From the NCBI RefSeq assembly GCF_000420805.1, contig NZ_ATVQ01000003.1:62001-126000 (forward strand): 64,000 bases of DNA. The letters run 5' to 3'. Shown here in pieces: positions 17,016-25,059 of this stretch. Numbering within the stretch: the stretch's first letter is position 1; each line of letters starts with the position of its first letter. The notes under the pieces were generated by a model that saw only the letters and a program-made list of their open reading frames with translations, was not told the origin of the DNA and did no database searches. The stretch comes from Yaniella halotolerans DSM 15476 (GTDB lineage: Bacteria > Actinomycetota > Actinomycetes > Actinomycetales > Micrococcaceae). The position numbers and the translations under genes are program-made.

Positions 17016-17882
17016 ATGACAAAACCGCACTTGCCTGCGTATTTTTCTGAGTCATTCCCCGGTAAAGCTGGTTGGCCGCTCGGTCTTGCCCACCGCGGGG
17101 CCGACATCCAACGCGAAAATACGATGGCGGCAGTGCGTGACGCCGTTGAACTAGGTTTTAGCTATATCGAAATCGACGTTCAGACCAGCGCCGACGGCAA
17201 AGTCGTGGTCTTTCACGATGATCAACTCGACCGCATCACCAGTGGAAACGGAAAAATTTGCGAGTACACCTGGGACGAACTGTCGCAACTCAAAGTGCTT
17301 GGACCCAAGCCACATGACGAGCAGGCAGGGGAGCGGCTCGTACTCCTTGAAGAAATGCTTGAGACGTTTCCGACGACTCGGTTCAACGTGGATCTCAAAG
17401 ACCTGGCCTCGGCGGCTCCCACAGCCGTGATTCTGCGCCGTACCGGAGCCTGGGACCGTGTGCTCATTGCTTCATTTCGGGATTCGCATCGCCGAGAGTT
17501 CTTCAACCACATACATGCCGACGATCCCGAAGTAGCCTCCTCCGGCGGGGTTGAAACAGTCGCAAAATTATTGGCGGCACATCATCTTGGAATACTGACT
17601 ACCGCCGTCCGGTTGCTCCGCAATGATCTACCACTGCATGCCATTCAGGTACCCATTCGGCAAGGGCCGATTCGGGTCGTGACCAAACGGTTCGTGGCTG
17701 CGTGCCATAGGGCGGGGATTGCTGTTCATGTTTGGGTCGTGAATGATCAAAGTCAGATGAGGCGTTTATTAGAAATCGGTGTCGATGGACTCGTGACAGA
17801 TAACCGCGCCGGTCTTGCTGAAGTGCTTGGGGACCGTGATCAATGGCCGCAGGAATCCTATGACGACCCTCGTGGTAATTAG
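17016..17882 (+). CDS. Glycerophosphodiester phosphodiesterase
   Basis: A 288-residue GDPD TIM-barrel protein. LAHRGADIQRENTMAAV carries the catalytic His and the HRG..xEN motif, IEIDVQTSADG the metal-binding ExD, and VVFHDDQLDR the second His. VWVVND and GVDGLVTDNR close the barrel. It hydrolyses glycerophosphodiesters to glycerol-3-phosphate and an alcohol. No signal peptide is seen, so it is cytoplasmic. It follows the hydroxyacid dehydrogenase by 68 bp. Confidence 0.92.
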   Translation: MTKPHLPAYFSESFPGKAGWPLGLAHRGADIQRENTMAAVRDAVELGFSYIEIDVQTSADGKVVVFHDDQLDRITSGNGKICEYTWDELSQLKVLGPKPHDEQAGERLVLLEEMLETFPTTRFNVDLKDLASAAPTAVILRRTGAWDRVLIASFRDSHRREFFNHIHADDPEVASSGGVETVAKLLAAHHLGILTTAVRLLRNDLPLHAIQVPIRQGPIRVVTKRFVAACHRAGIAVHVWVVNDQSQMRRLLEIGVDGLVTDNRAGLAEVLGDRDQWPQESYDDPRGN

Positions 17883-17904
17883 CTGAATATGCCATCCTGG
17901 GGTT

Positions 17905-18414
17905 ATGACACAACTTCTGGTGATTCATCATGCTCCGACCGAGAGCGTCCAGCAACTGCTGGACGCCGCCATCCGGGGAGCAAATCATCCTGATATTGAA
18001 GGTGTTGAGGTTACTGCAGTGCCGGCACTGGCATGGGCCAGGGGAGAGGCAGACGAAACCACTATCCAGCAGGCTGCGGGCTACTTATTCATTACGACTG
18101 CCAACTTTGGCTACATGAGTGGCGCTCTCAAACACGTCTTCGACAGCAGCTTCCTGAAGATCGGTGGTTCATTGGACGAATCCGGAGGTGCAAGTGGCAG
18201 TGGTGCCACCACGCACCGTCGCCCGTATGGTCTGATTGTCCACGGGCGGTACGACACCACTGGCGCGGTGCGTTCGATAGAGGCAATCGTTGGTGCCTTG
18301 GACTGGCAGCTTGGTGCCGAAACCTTGGAATCGATGGGGGACGTTACCGAAGAGCATCTTGCCGCTGCTGAGGATCTCGGGGCTACATTGGCGATCCAAC
18401 TTACAGACTGGTAG
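17905..18414 (+). CDS. Flavodoxin-fold NAD(P)H-dependent oxidoreductase
   Basis: A 169-residue protein with a flavodoxin-like start MTQLLVIHHAPTESVQQLLD, the FMN phosphate region, and FITTANFGYMSGALKHVFDS as in WrbA/flavodoxin-family reductases. The redox partner is unknown. It lies 22 bp after the phosphodiesterase gene and before a bidirectional terminator. Confidence 0.85.
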   Translation: MTQLLVIHHAPTESVQQLLDAAIRGANHPDIEGVEVTAVPALAWARGEADETTIQQAAGYLFITTANFGYMSGALKHVFDSSFLKIGGSLDESGGASGSGATTHRRPYGLIVHGRYDTTGAVRSIEAIVGALDWQLGAETLESMGDVTEEHLAAAEDLGATLAIQLTDW

Positions 18415-18422
18415 ATGCAAAA

Positions 18423-18456
18423 ATCCCCCACGTGCGCATGGAAAAGCGTGGGGGAT
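18423..18456. terminator. Bidirectional terminator between convergent genes
   Basis: ATCCCCCACG pairs perfectly with CGTGGGGGAT around a 14-nt loop. It lies just after the flavodoxin-family stop and before the minus-strand small gene's stop. Confidence 0.85.
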
Positions 18457-18479
18457 GCAATGACTTCACGGCGATGGTT

Positions 18480-18701
18480 CTATGAAGGATCCTCGGGGGA
18501 AAGCTCGTGAGTGTAGGTGTTATCGATTGAAATGAGCGCGTAATCTCCAGTGTCGTTGGAGATGGCCAGCATCTGGGCGGCACCCTTCGCCTTTACATCC
18601 TCGAGCAGTCGGGAGTAGCGCGCGTCTGCGTCCTCAAAATTCGCAAAAGTTTTGTGATACGTATAATTCGATTTCGTGTCTGTGAAATGTAATGTAGCCA
18701 T
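18480..18701 (-). CDS. Small hypothetical protein
   Basis: A 73-residue soluble protein beginning MATLHFTDTKSNYTYHKTF with no domain I recognise; DYALISIDNTYTHEL near the end looks like two beta strands. A near-consensus -10, TATTAT (18708-18713, minus strand), sits 6 nt before the ATG, so it is probably leaderless. The coding sequence runs into the bidirectional terminator. Confidence 0.65.
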   Translation of the reverse strand: MATLHFTDTKSNYTYHKTFANFEDADARYSRLLEDVKAKGAAQMLAISNDTGDYALISIDNTYTHELSPEDPS

Positions 18702-18765
18702 ATCGTCATAATATACAATGCGGCCGACATGTCTTACCAGTTGAGCATAATTCTTGTGGTAGGAG

Positions 18766-19194
18766 TCACCCGAAGGCGAGTCGGGCTTCGACGACGCTGA
18801 GGCTAGTTCCGCCTGGCCACATATCTAGCCGTGACATATCGAGTTCGATCGCCAGCTGCTCCAATTGAAGTTCAAGTTCAGCGAGCTGTTGCCGTGTTTC
18901 TTGTGTGTTTTCGAATCGACGAGAAGTCTCGACAACGGTCATACCGAGAAAGAGCAAGGTCTGTACTGCAGCCCAGACGGCAAGAGCGATCGCCCAGAAC
19001 AGCGCTTTAGGATCGTGGGTTGCGATCTGCTGATGGTTGTACTCCATATGCTGGGCGAGATCTTGCAACTCATAGGACAGGTAATCCACCGTGAGTGTTG
19101 AATCGTCAGCCGCACCGACGACCCGTGGCTTAGTGAACGTGAAGTAGTACGTGCCGAGGCGAGAGTCGATGCCCCAGCTAATTTCCCCGGTCAT
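18766..19194 (-). CDS. Hypothetical membrane protein with coiled coil
   Basis: A 142-residue protein. An N-terminal soluble part (residues 1-62) is followed by one hydrophobic segment (ALFWAIALAVWAAVQTLLFL, about 64-86). A heptad-rich region follows (FENTQETRQQLAELELQLEQ then LAIELDMSRL), suggesting a coiled coil near 95-122. No family is recognised. A weak AGGTGAAG lies upstream of the ATG. No neighbour gives a clue to function. Confidence 0.65.
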   Translation of the reverse strand: MTGEISWGIDSRLGTYYFTFTKPRVVGAADDSTLTVDYLSYELQDLAQHMEYNHQQIATHDPKALFWAIALAVWAAVQTLLFLGMTVVETSRRFENTQETRQQLAELELQLEQLAIELDMSRLDMWPGGTSLSVVEARLAFG

Positions 19195-19321
19195 GATTCC
19201 AGCTTCACCTTTGAGCCTGAGCCTAGGGTGTTTGCAAAATTTCCTTCCCGTTTACTCGTTTTGACTCGGGCTGGCAAGGCATCAGACCTGCCGGCGTCAT
19301 CTTCATGATGGTGTGTCAGTA

Positions 19322-19365
19322 AAAAGCTCGGGCCCCGATGAAAAATCATCGGGGCCCGAGCTTTT
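19322..19365 (-). terminator. Perfect 20-bp terminator of the NlpC/P60 gene
   Basis: AAAAGCTCGGGCCCCGATGA pairs with TCATCGGGGCCCGAGCTTTT around AAAA. On the minus strand it is followed by a T-run, placing it after the wall-hydrolase stop. Confidence 0.9.
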
Positions 19366-19395
19366 AGATATGGAGCGTTAGCGCGCTAGTGCGGC

Positions 19396-20415
19396 TTAGT
19401 AGCGTCCGTATCCAATGACGTTGTTGTACTGGTTGTACGTCGCCATGTTGTTAGTGGTCACGCCAGCGCTTGGGTTACGTGCGTGAGCAATCTGGCCACC
19501 GCCAACGTAGACAGCTACGTGGGTAACGCTACCGCTGCCGTAGAAGACCAGGTCGCCGGCTTGCAGCTGACCTGCAGAGATTTTCTGTGCAGAAGCGTAC
19601 TGGGCTGCCGAGGTACGTGGAAGGCTCTTGCCGTCCTGCGCCAAGGCAGTCTGGGAGAAGCTTGAGCAGTCATACACGTTACCGGCACCATTTGCGCCGA
19701 GACGGTAGGATGCCTGGCCGCTGTTTGCCATGTTGGCCGCCCAGGAAGCACCTGAAGTCGAAGCGCTAGCAGTGCTGGTTGACTGGCTGACGCGTTCGCT
19801 GTTGCTTGAGTCAACGCTGGTGTTGTTGGACGAGCTGCTCGAAGAGGTGTTGCTCGACGAGGATGAGCTCGAGTTGTTAGAGGAGCTTGAGCTCGACGAA
19901 GTGGTCGACGGTGCTGCAGCTGAGCTGTTGGATGAGCTCGAGCTGGAGGAACCTGCACCAGGAATGGTCAGTTGGTCGCCTGGGTAGATCATGTGCGATG
20001 ACAGACCGTTTTCGCTCATCAGCGCGGAAACGGAGGTTCCGTGTTGAGCTGCGATCTGGCCCAGGGTATCGCCGGATACAACGGTGTGTGTACCGCTTGA
20101 GCTGGAGGTCGTGGTAGCTGAGCTATCGGAGTCACCTGGGAATGACAGGTTCTGGCCCGGGTAGATCAGGTGTGATGAGAGGCCGTTCGCTTCCATGAGG
20201 CCGGAAACGGTGACGCCGCTGTTCTGAGCAGCGATGCCGCTGAGGGTGTCTCCGCTTTCAACGGTGTGGTTTGCGTGAGCTGGTGCAATACCGGCTACCG
20301 AAACGCCTGCGAAAGTCGCGAAGCTGGCAACGCCAAGTTTCATGGAGCGCATGCGGCGACCGCGCTGCTGGAGTTTCTCGGCTGCGATCCGTTCGCGGCG
20401 AGTAGCGTAAATCAT
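19396..20415 (-). CDS. Secreted LysM-NlpC/P60 peptidoglycan endopeptidase
   Basis: A 339-residue wall hydrolase. A long twin-basic signal peptide covers residues 1-48 (cleavage after APAHA). LysM domains lie at 49-93 and 109-152 (both HTV.SGDTL...). A low-complexity Ser/Asn linker covers about 155-220, and the NlpC/P60 domain 221-339 has Cys250 (YDCSS), His299 (VTHV) and His311 as the likely triad. Such enzymes cut the stem peptide (D-Glu to meso-DAP or Lys). GAAGGA lies 8 nt before the ATG at 20415. The frame is open upstream to a GTG at 20526, but that would place a non-signal sequence before the signal peptide. Confidence 0.93.
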   Translation of the reverse strand: MIYATRRERIAAEKLQQRGRRMRSMKLGVASFATFAGVSVAGIAPAHANHTVESGDTLSGIAAQNSGVTVSGLMEANGLSSHLIYPGQNLSFPGDSDSSATTTSSSSGTHTVVSGDTLGQIAAQHGTSVSALMSENGLSSHMIYPGDQLTIPGAGSSSSSSSNSSAAAPSTTSSSSSSSNNSSSSSSSNTSSSSSSNNTSVDSSNSERVSQSTSTASASTSGASWAANMANSGQASYRLGANGAGNVYDCSSFSQTALAQDGKSLPRTSAAQYASAQKISAGQLQAGDLVFYGSGSVTHVAVYVGGGQIAHARNPSAGVTTNNMATYNQYNNVIGYGRY

Positions 20416-20553
20416 AAATAATCCTTCGGAAATGAGTGATCTATTCAAATGTCTAAAATCGTCAATCTCGTCGGGCGCACCAACAGTGACGTTGTCTTTT
20501 TCGGCGTATCGACGGAGCACACTCACCCTTGCGTCGTTACCGAACCGTGACTC

Positions 20554-20581
20554 AGTTTATCGTTTCGTTATCAAAAGGCAA
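20554..20581 (-). promoter_or_regulatory. Promoter and long leader of the NlpC/P60 gene
   Basis: On the minus strand, TTGCCT (20576-20581) and TAAACT (20554-20559) are separated by 16 bp. Transcription would start near 20547 and leave an untranslated leader of about 130 nt before the ATG at 20415. The length suggests post-transcriptional control, but no known riboswitch consensus could be matched by eye. Confidence 0.45.
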
Positions 20582-20937
20582 TTCATCGTGACCTTTTCGT
20601 GTCGAATGTTCCGCTCGGGAGGTCGATGAAGGCTTCAATTTTTCTGTGCCGCGCAAGTCCTCGACTGGTCTTGTTGTGAGGTGGGCCATTCTTGTGGAGG
20701 CAATGCTGGAGCATGCCTTGGAGAAGAATTCGTCCAGGTGACGTCCGATTTTCTTGTTGAGCTAGAGGCGTTCCGAGGCTCGTTGACAGTGAAGCTGGTG
20801 TGATCGAGATGTGTTTTTGTGCAGACTCGAACGAAGGTCGAAATTTGAAAATAATAATTCACTGTCGGCTAAATTTTCCGTTGCGAAGCGTGGCCCGGGC
20901 TGTCCTGTTCTGCCAGCATCGTTGTAATCTGTGCCGC
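20582..20937. other. Intergenic stretch without a recognisable gene
   Basis: About 350 bp between the NlpC/P60 promoter and the cytidine deaminase start. Frames on both strands are short and have atypical composition. Only the candidate -10 TAATCT (20925-20930) for the deaminase is seen. Confidence 0.5.
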
Positions 20938-21294
20938 ATGGAACAAGACGACCTGCCAAAGCTGGCAGAGGCATGTAGGGAATTCGTTGATTTGCGATGG
21001 CCTGCCGGTGGCGGTGGGGGAGCAGCGATGCTATTTGGTGATGGCACAACACTTTGTGGCACGAGTCCCGACGTATTGAATGCATCTGTCGAGATGTGCC
21101 ACGAGGTTGAACCGTTCGCGGCGGCGTTTCGACTACAGCAGCCTGTTCTGGCTTCCATTTGCTTGCATAAAGAATCCGCCGGACGCTTTCTTGTGTTTAG
21201 CCCGTGCGGGGTGTGCCGAGAGCGGCTGGCAATTCATGGTCCCCAAGTTCAGGTTGCAGTTGCTTCGCCCGATGACGTGACCGTTCCGGTTTGA
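20938..21294 (+). CDS. Cytidine deaminase-like protein
   Basis: A 118-residue CDA-fold protein. The zinc site is C54-H55-E56 (MCHEVEPF) with PCGVC (C90, C93). Classical Cda has C/H-A-E, so the His between Cys and Glu marks the blasticidin-deaminase-like actinobacterial subgroup, as I recall it. Substrate is probably cytidine or deoxycytidine. The C terminus stops soon after the last strand (VAVASPDDVTVPV), about 10 residues shorter than usual. The ATG at 20938 has TAATCT 7 nt upstream; the longer frame from 20800 has no homology before it. Confidence 0.82.
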   Translation: MEQDDLPKLAEACREFVDLRWPAGGGGGAAMLFGDGTTLCGTSPDVLNASVEMCHEVEPFAAAFRLQQPVLASICLHKESAGRFLVFSPCGVCRERLAIHGPQVQVAVASPDDVTVPV

Positions 21295-21664
21295 AAACCT
21301 TGGGGGAACTCCTTCCTGATTACTGGCTCTGTGCAGTACCCGGCGAACTCCCCTCGGGCTGGGGCGACAAACCTCGAAGTTGAGGCACACAACATTGCTT
21401 GTTTGAGGCGTGGTGCTTCGCTGATGTGACGTCGCTATCCGGCTATGTAAACCTTGGTGGCCGCCTTCGTGGGGATTCAATGAACAGCAATCGAACTTCC
21501 CTTGGTTGCAGGTTCTGCAAGTAAATTTGCGATTACCGTGAGCCTCATGCTCATCACAGACCTGATCAAAGACCGCGTCCATCGGTTGTCCCAAAACTGA
21601 CCTTCGTTTCGTGCGTGGGTTTTGGGTGAAGAAACACAATGATTACCGTAGCGAAGCATAGTAC
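21295..21664. other. Gene-free stretch between the deaminase and a decayed SDR
   Basis: About 370 bp. It contains a long minus-strand open frame with Cys- and His-rich, unlikely composition and no ribosome binding site, which I read as noise. It may hold eroded remains of the lost 3' end of the SDR, but none could be recognised. Confidence 0.5.
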
Positions 21665-22278
21665 TCAGCCAGTGTTCGCTGCCCGTGGGCGGTGCCGGTT
21701 GAATCGGATGTAGCGCTGCCTGCGCCCTGTCGCGTCGAACGCCAATTGGACCACTTGACGGTAGGTCAATACTTCTGGGCCGCCAACGTCCCACGTGCCG
21801 GTGTCGTCAGAAGGTTTGGCGAGACAGAAGTCTGCGAGGTCGGCGCCGTGGATGGGGGAGAGTCGTACGTCTCCAGCCCCCAGGCCGAATGCGATACCTC
21901 GACGGGCGAGGTTGAAGACTTCGGTGAGGTCTGAAAAATACGCGGATGGGTTGATGATGTGCCAGCGCAGCGGTGACCGGCTCAAGATTTCCATGAAAGC
22001 ATGTTTTGCTCGAGACACCGTGGAAGTACCCTCGGCAGCATGCATCACTCTGATATACATGAATGATTTCACGCGCTGTTTTTCGGCAAATTTCAGGTAG
22101 TGAAGGTTCAATGCAAAGTCGACCGTCCACGGATCAGATTTCTGCCGGGTGCCAGCGCTCGCTGTTGATCGCGGACCACGGCACGGATGCGATAGCCGGC
22201 ATTGTGGAGCCGCTGCACGAGGTATCTACCGGCGTAGCCTGTCGCTCCGAGAACCAGGACGCATTGCTGCCTAGCCAT
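21665..22278 (-). pseudogene. Decayed atypical SDR / NAD(P)-binding (NmrA-like) protein
   Basis: Two frames encode parts of one protein. The first part (22278 down to about 22130) has LVLGATGYAGRYLVQRLHNA, the NAD(P)-binding start. The second part resumes in another frame with PWTVDFALNLHYLKFAEKQR and continues through INPSAYFSDLTEVFNLARRG, LSPIHGADLADFCL and DDTGTWDVGGPEVLTYRQVV. About 50-60 residues between them (the second half of the Rossmann domain) are missing, and the deletion shifts the frame. The C terminus is also lost after RRQRYIRF. Start overlaps the stop of the upstream gene by 8 nt, so it was once cotranscribed with the two membrane-protein genes. Confidence 0.85.
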
Positions 22279-22771
22279 ACGGGTAGTTCCTTGGTTGCCG
22301 TCGAGCATTGGATCGCGTGTGACGTCGGACTTGTCTGATAATAAGAACGATCGAACCCGGCCCAAAGAACAGTAAGCCAAGCCCGCCGGCGATAATGGGC
22401 GCTAGTGGGCCGCGATGTCCCCAGGCCGCAGGCGCCAGCACGCCAGATAACAGCATGAACAGACTAAAGACGGTAAATACGAGGCACAGAATGATGCCGA
22501 CGATCATCGAGCCTTCCGAACCGTCTGCCTGGCTCCGCTTGAGTATTCCCCCTAGCACGATTGCCGCACCAAATGTGATGCTGGTCAGAGCCATCCAGCC
22601 GTTGCCGATGAACAAAATGAACACACCACATGCGGCGAATACCATCCCGAGGATGATCATGAGGACGGAGTCTCGACGTTCTTTGCGAAGGTTTTTCTGC
22701 ATATCGGCGTACAGTTCAGGATTCGAGTTCAGAAAGTACTCAAACTCCGGGTTAGGGCGCTGTTGTGTCAT
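22271..22771 (-). CDS. Four-helix membrane protein, tandem paralogue 2
   Basis: A 166-residue protein with a soluble start (MTQQRPNPEFEYFLNSNPEL), four hydrophobic segments and a basic tail. It resembles the gene just upstream: both share TSI.FG.A.VLGG.L..SQA.GS.GS, GPL...IAG.LGL.FFGPG..VLI. The ATG overlaps the upstream stop (ATGA). The family is not recognised. Confidence 0.75.
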   Translation of the reverse strand: MTQQRPNPEFEYFLNSNPELYADMQKNLRKERRDSVLMIILGMVFAACGVFILFIGNGWMALTSITFGAAIVLGGILKRSQADGSEGSMIVGIILCLVFTVFSLFMLLSGVLAPAAWGHRGPLAPIIAGGLGLLFFGPGSIVLIIRQVRRHTRSNARRQPRNYPYG

Positions 22772-23229
22772 AGGATCTCGTCCCCTCCAGCCTTGCCTGG
22801 GCGTGTTTGATCGGCACGGGACCTTTGGACGAGTTTCACGATGAGCACGATGAGACCCGGGCCGAAGAAGGCTAAACCGAGTGAACCTGCAATGACCGCA
22901 TAGAGCGGACCTCGTTGCCCATCGAAGTCTTCTGGCGAGACCACCGCGCCAATGATCATGAGTGCACTGAGCACCACGAATAACAGGCAACCAATCACAG
23001 CAACTTTGAGTGAACCGTCGGAGCCATGTGCCTGACTCCAGCTGAGCACCCCGCCCAGAACCACGGCTAGGCCGAACACGATGCTGGTCAGGCCCAACCA
23101 CAGACTGTCTGTGAACCAGATGAACACGCCAGTGATGGTAAAGAGGGTGCCGATGATGAACATGGCGGTCGATCTTCGACGCTCTGTGCGTCTATATCGT
23201 GCTGCGGAGTCCCAGTGTTTTGGCTTCAT
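22768..23229 (-). CDS. Four-helix membrane protein, tandem paralogue 1
   Basis: A 153-residue protein starting MKPKHWDSAARYRRTERRRS, with four hydrophobic segments and the shared signature TSIVFGLAVVLGGVL...SQAHGSDGS, then GLAFFGPGLIVLIVKLVQRS. It is a paralogue of the next gene downstream. The ATG at 23229 has TACAGT 6 nt upstream. A GTG at 23262 in the same frame lacks support. Function unknown. Confidence 0.72.
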   Translation of the reverse strand: MKPKHWDSAARYRRTERRRSTAMFIIGTLFTITGVFIWFTDSLWLGLTSIVFGLAVVLGGVLSWSQAHGSDGSLKVAVIGCLLFVVLSALMIIGAVVSPEDFDGQRGPLYAVIAGSLGLAFFGPGLIVLIVKLVQRSRADQTRPGKAGGDEIL

Positions 23230-23258
23230 AGGAGCACTGTATACCTCTTCGAAGGCGG

Positions 23259-23903
23259 TCACGTTGAGCGTATATTGATGGTCTCACCGTTGGCCGGCAG
23301 GTGGCTTTGAAAGCTGATGGGCACGGCTGCTGCATTGACGAGGTCGGCCCCGTCCAGCGCGTGAAGATGTAGGTGAGGTTCGGTGCTATTGCCAGAATTG
23401 CCGCACCTACCAATGATCTCACCGTGCCGTACTCGTTGGCCGGGTTCTACCGTGATGCTGTGCTGCTGCAGGTGGCACAGGGCGACGATTGCTGTTTGCT
23501 TGTTGCGGTCAGTGGTTTCAATCAGCACATGATTCCCAACGATGGTATGTATCCCGCGTGCTAATCGGCGTCGTTGGGTGAGTGCGTACCTCACAGAAGG
23601 TATACCTCGATACGCCTTGTGATCGATCTCAGAATGGTGCGCGCGGAGCACGGTGCCATCCACCGGCGCAGTGATGAGTCGACCAAAGCCAGCAAAGCGC
23701 GTTGGTGGTTCTGGCCGAAAGAATGATGAAACGGTAAAAGGTGCGGAGCTGTCCCGCTCATCGACCGGCACGAAATCTATGGCGTAGGACAGTCCAAACA
23801 TCGGTGTGCCATGACTTGGTACCCGATCGGCTGGACTATTGCGTACCTGCCACCGGCCCGTGAAGGGATAGTGAAGCCTCAGTGTGCCCTGCATGTTGGC
23901 CAT
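23259..23903 (-). CDS. M23 (LytM) peptidase-domain protein
   Basis: A 214-residue protein. The C-terminal half has the M23 fold: SHGTPMFGLSYAIDFVPV holds the first His and the Asp; ITAPVDGTVLRAHHSE and NHVLIE form the middle strands; CHLQQHSITVEPGQRVRHGE and GNSGNSTEPHLHLHAL hold the last metal and catalytic His residues. No signal peptide or membrane helix is seen, which is unusual for a lysostaphin-type endopeptidase. The start is uncertain: ATG 23903 is chosen, ATG 23978 and 23894 are possible. It lies 29 bp upstream of the membrane paralogue pair and may be cotranscribed. Confidence 0.75.
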   Translation of the reverse strand: MANMQGTLRLHYPFTGRWQVRNSPADRVPSHGTPMFGLSYAIDFVPVDERDSSAPFTVSSFFRPEPPTRFAGFGRLITAPVDGTVLRAHHSEIDHKAYRGIPSVRYALTQRRRLARGIHTIVGNHVLIETTDRNKQTAIVALCHLQQHSITVEPGQRVRHGEIIGRCGNSGNSTEPHLHLHALDGADLVNAAAVPISFQSHLPANGETINIRST

Positions 23904-24039
23904 TGTGCCACTGCTGCGACACGTTCGGTAGGGTCCAAGAGGAACTGTCCACCAGAATCGCCCGATAGTGGAGCGCATCTGACGTTGGCATCTGGATCTA
24001 GACTAGTGAGCGGAACCATTCCGTAGGAAAGATAGGACT

Positions 24040-25059
24040 ATGCGGACATCACGCACTCCCGGTCGCAAGCATGCCGTCTCCGAACATGCTACGCCCGTCA
24101 ACAGGGCCCTGCGAGCATTCCTGGGATTCTTCGCTGCACCGCGGGTCAATATTCGTAGGGATTATCAAAAAATCAGGCGTCGTCAACGCAAGTTGGTCGC
24201 ACCCTTGGGCCTCCCTGCACAAGCGACAGACTACACAGTCGAGTCCTCGCACGGTGATCATCTCATTCCCGTTCGGATGTTCCGTCCCAAAGAACATCTT
24301 CGGGATGAAGTACTCGTGTTTTTCCACGGGGGTGGATGGGTCACTGGCGGGGTTGAGAGCTACACACCAACCTGTAGCCGAATGGCTGACCTGACCGGAT
24401 GCACCGTCATCTCGGTCGAGTATCGGCTCGCTCCAGAACACCCGTTTCCTGCGGGATTGTCCGACTGCTATGACGTGGCACGAACCGTGATGGACCAACC
24501 GGAACTCGTGGGTGCTGCCACTGCAGACGACATCGTACTGATCGGGGATTCTTCCGGTGGAAACCTGGCTGCGGCCGTTTCGCTGTTGCGACGCGAACGT
24601 GGCGAGCGCAGGGTGACACGACAGATCTTGCTGTATCCGGTCACACATTGGAACCACAACTCGCTGACTTCTCCCTTCGACTCGGTGCGCGAACACGGCG
24701 AAGACTATCGACTCACCAACGCCGAGGTACAGGACTATATGGCCCTGTATGTTCCGAAGCCGGGGCAGCGCAGGGATAAGCTCGTTGCTCCGCTGACGGC
24801 ACAGGACCTTTCGAATCAACCGGACACCCTGGTGTTGTCGGCAGAATTGGACCTCTTGCGTGATGAAGGTGAAGAATATGGTTTCGCGCTGCAACGGGCT
24901 AGTAATACGGTGCGAGTCCATCGCGTGGCAGAAGCCTTACACGGGTTCATTGCACTGCCCTGGATGGCGCGCTCCGTTCGAGACGCCTATGAAAAGATCA
25001 ATGAATTTCTCGATGCAGACCGATCAAGTGAGCAGCGTGATTTTGAGGAGACGACATGA
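24040..25059 (+). CDS. Alpha/beta hydrolase (hormone-sensitive lipase group)
   Basis: A 339-residue esterase. The oxyanion motif HGGG is at 96-99 (FFHGGGWVTGG), the nucleophile elbow GDSSGG at 169-174 with Ser171, YRLAPEHPFPAG at 128-139, and the final His in ALHGFIAL. The N-terminal cap is basic. It acts on acyl esters. AGGA lies upstream of the ATG. Its last codons overlap the start of the acyltransferase gene by 4 bp, so the three genes 24040-27061 form one translationally coupled operon. Confidence 0.9.
   Translation: MRTSRTPGRKHAVSEHATPVNRALRAFLGFFAAPRVNIRRDYQKIRRRQRKLVAPLGLPAQATDYTVESSHGDHLIPVRMFRPKEHLRDEVLVFFHGGGWVTGGVESYTPTCSRMADLTGCTVISVEYRLAPEHPFPAGLSDCYDVARTVMDQPELVGAATADDIVLIGDSSGGNLAAAVSLLRRERGERRVTRQILLYPVTHWNHNSLTSPFDSVREHGEDYRLTNAEVQDYMALYVPKPGQRRDKLVAPLTAQDLSNQPDTLVLSAELDLLRDEGEEYGFALQRASNTVRVHRVAEALHGFIALPWMARSVRDAYEKINEFLDADRSSEQRDFEETT

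Noticed and set aside
17000-17016. tRNA T-loop-like GGTTCGAAGCC
   Set aside because: No acceptor, D or anticodon arms fit around it; it lies directly before the glycerophosphodiesterase start.
19780-19960. Repetitive sequence resembling a repeat array
   Set aside because: It is the Ser/Asn codon-repeat linker of the wall hydrolase, not a CRISPR or intergenic repeat.
20416-20553. c-di-AMP (ydaO-yuaA) riboswitch in the leader of the NlpC/P60 gene
   Set aside because: The gene class and leader length fit, and a GGTAACGACGCAAGGGTGAG stretch is vaguely similar, but the conserved core could not be aligned by eye. Needs a covariance-model search.
21133-21639. Minus-strand open frame of 168 codons over the deaminase and the gap
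   Set aside because: Its translation is rich in Cys, His and Arg without a recognisable pattern, it has no ribosome binding site, and it overlaps the cytidine deaminase.
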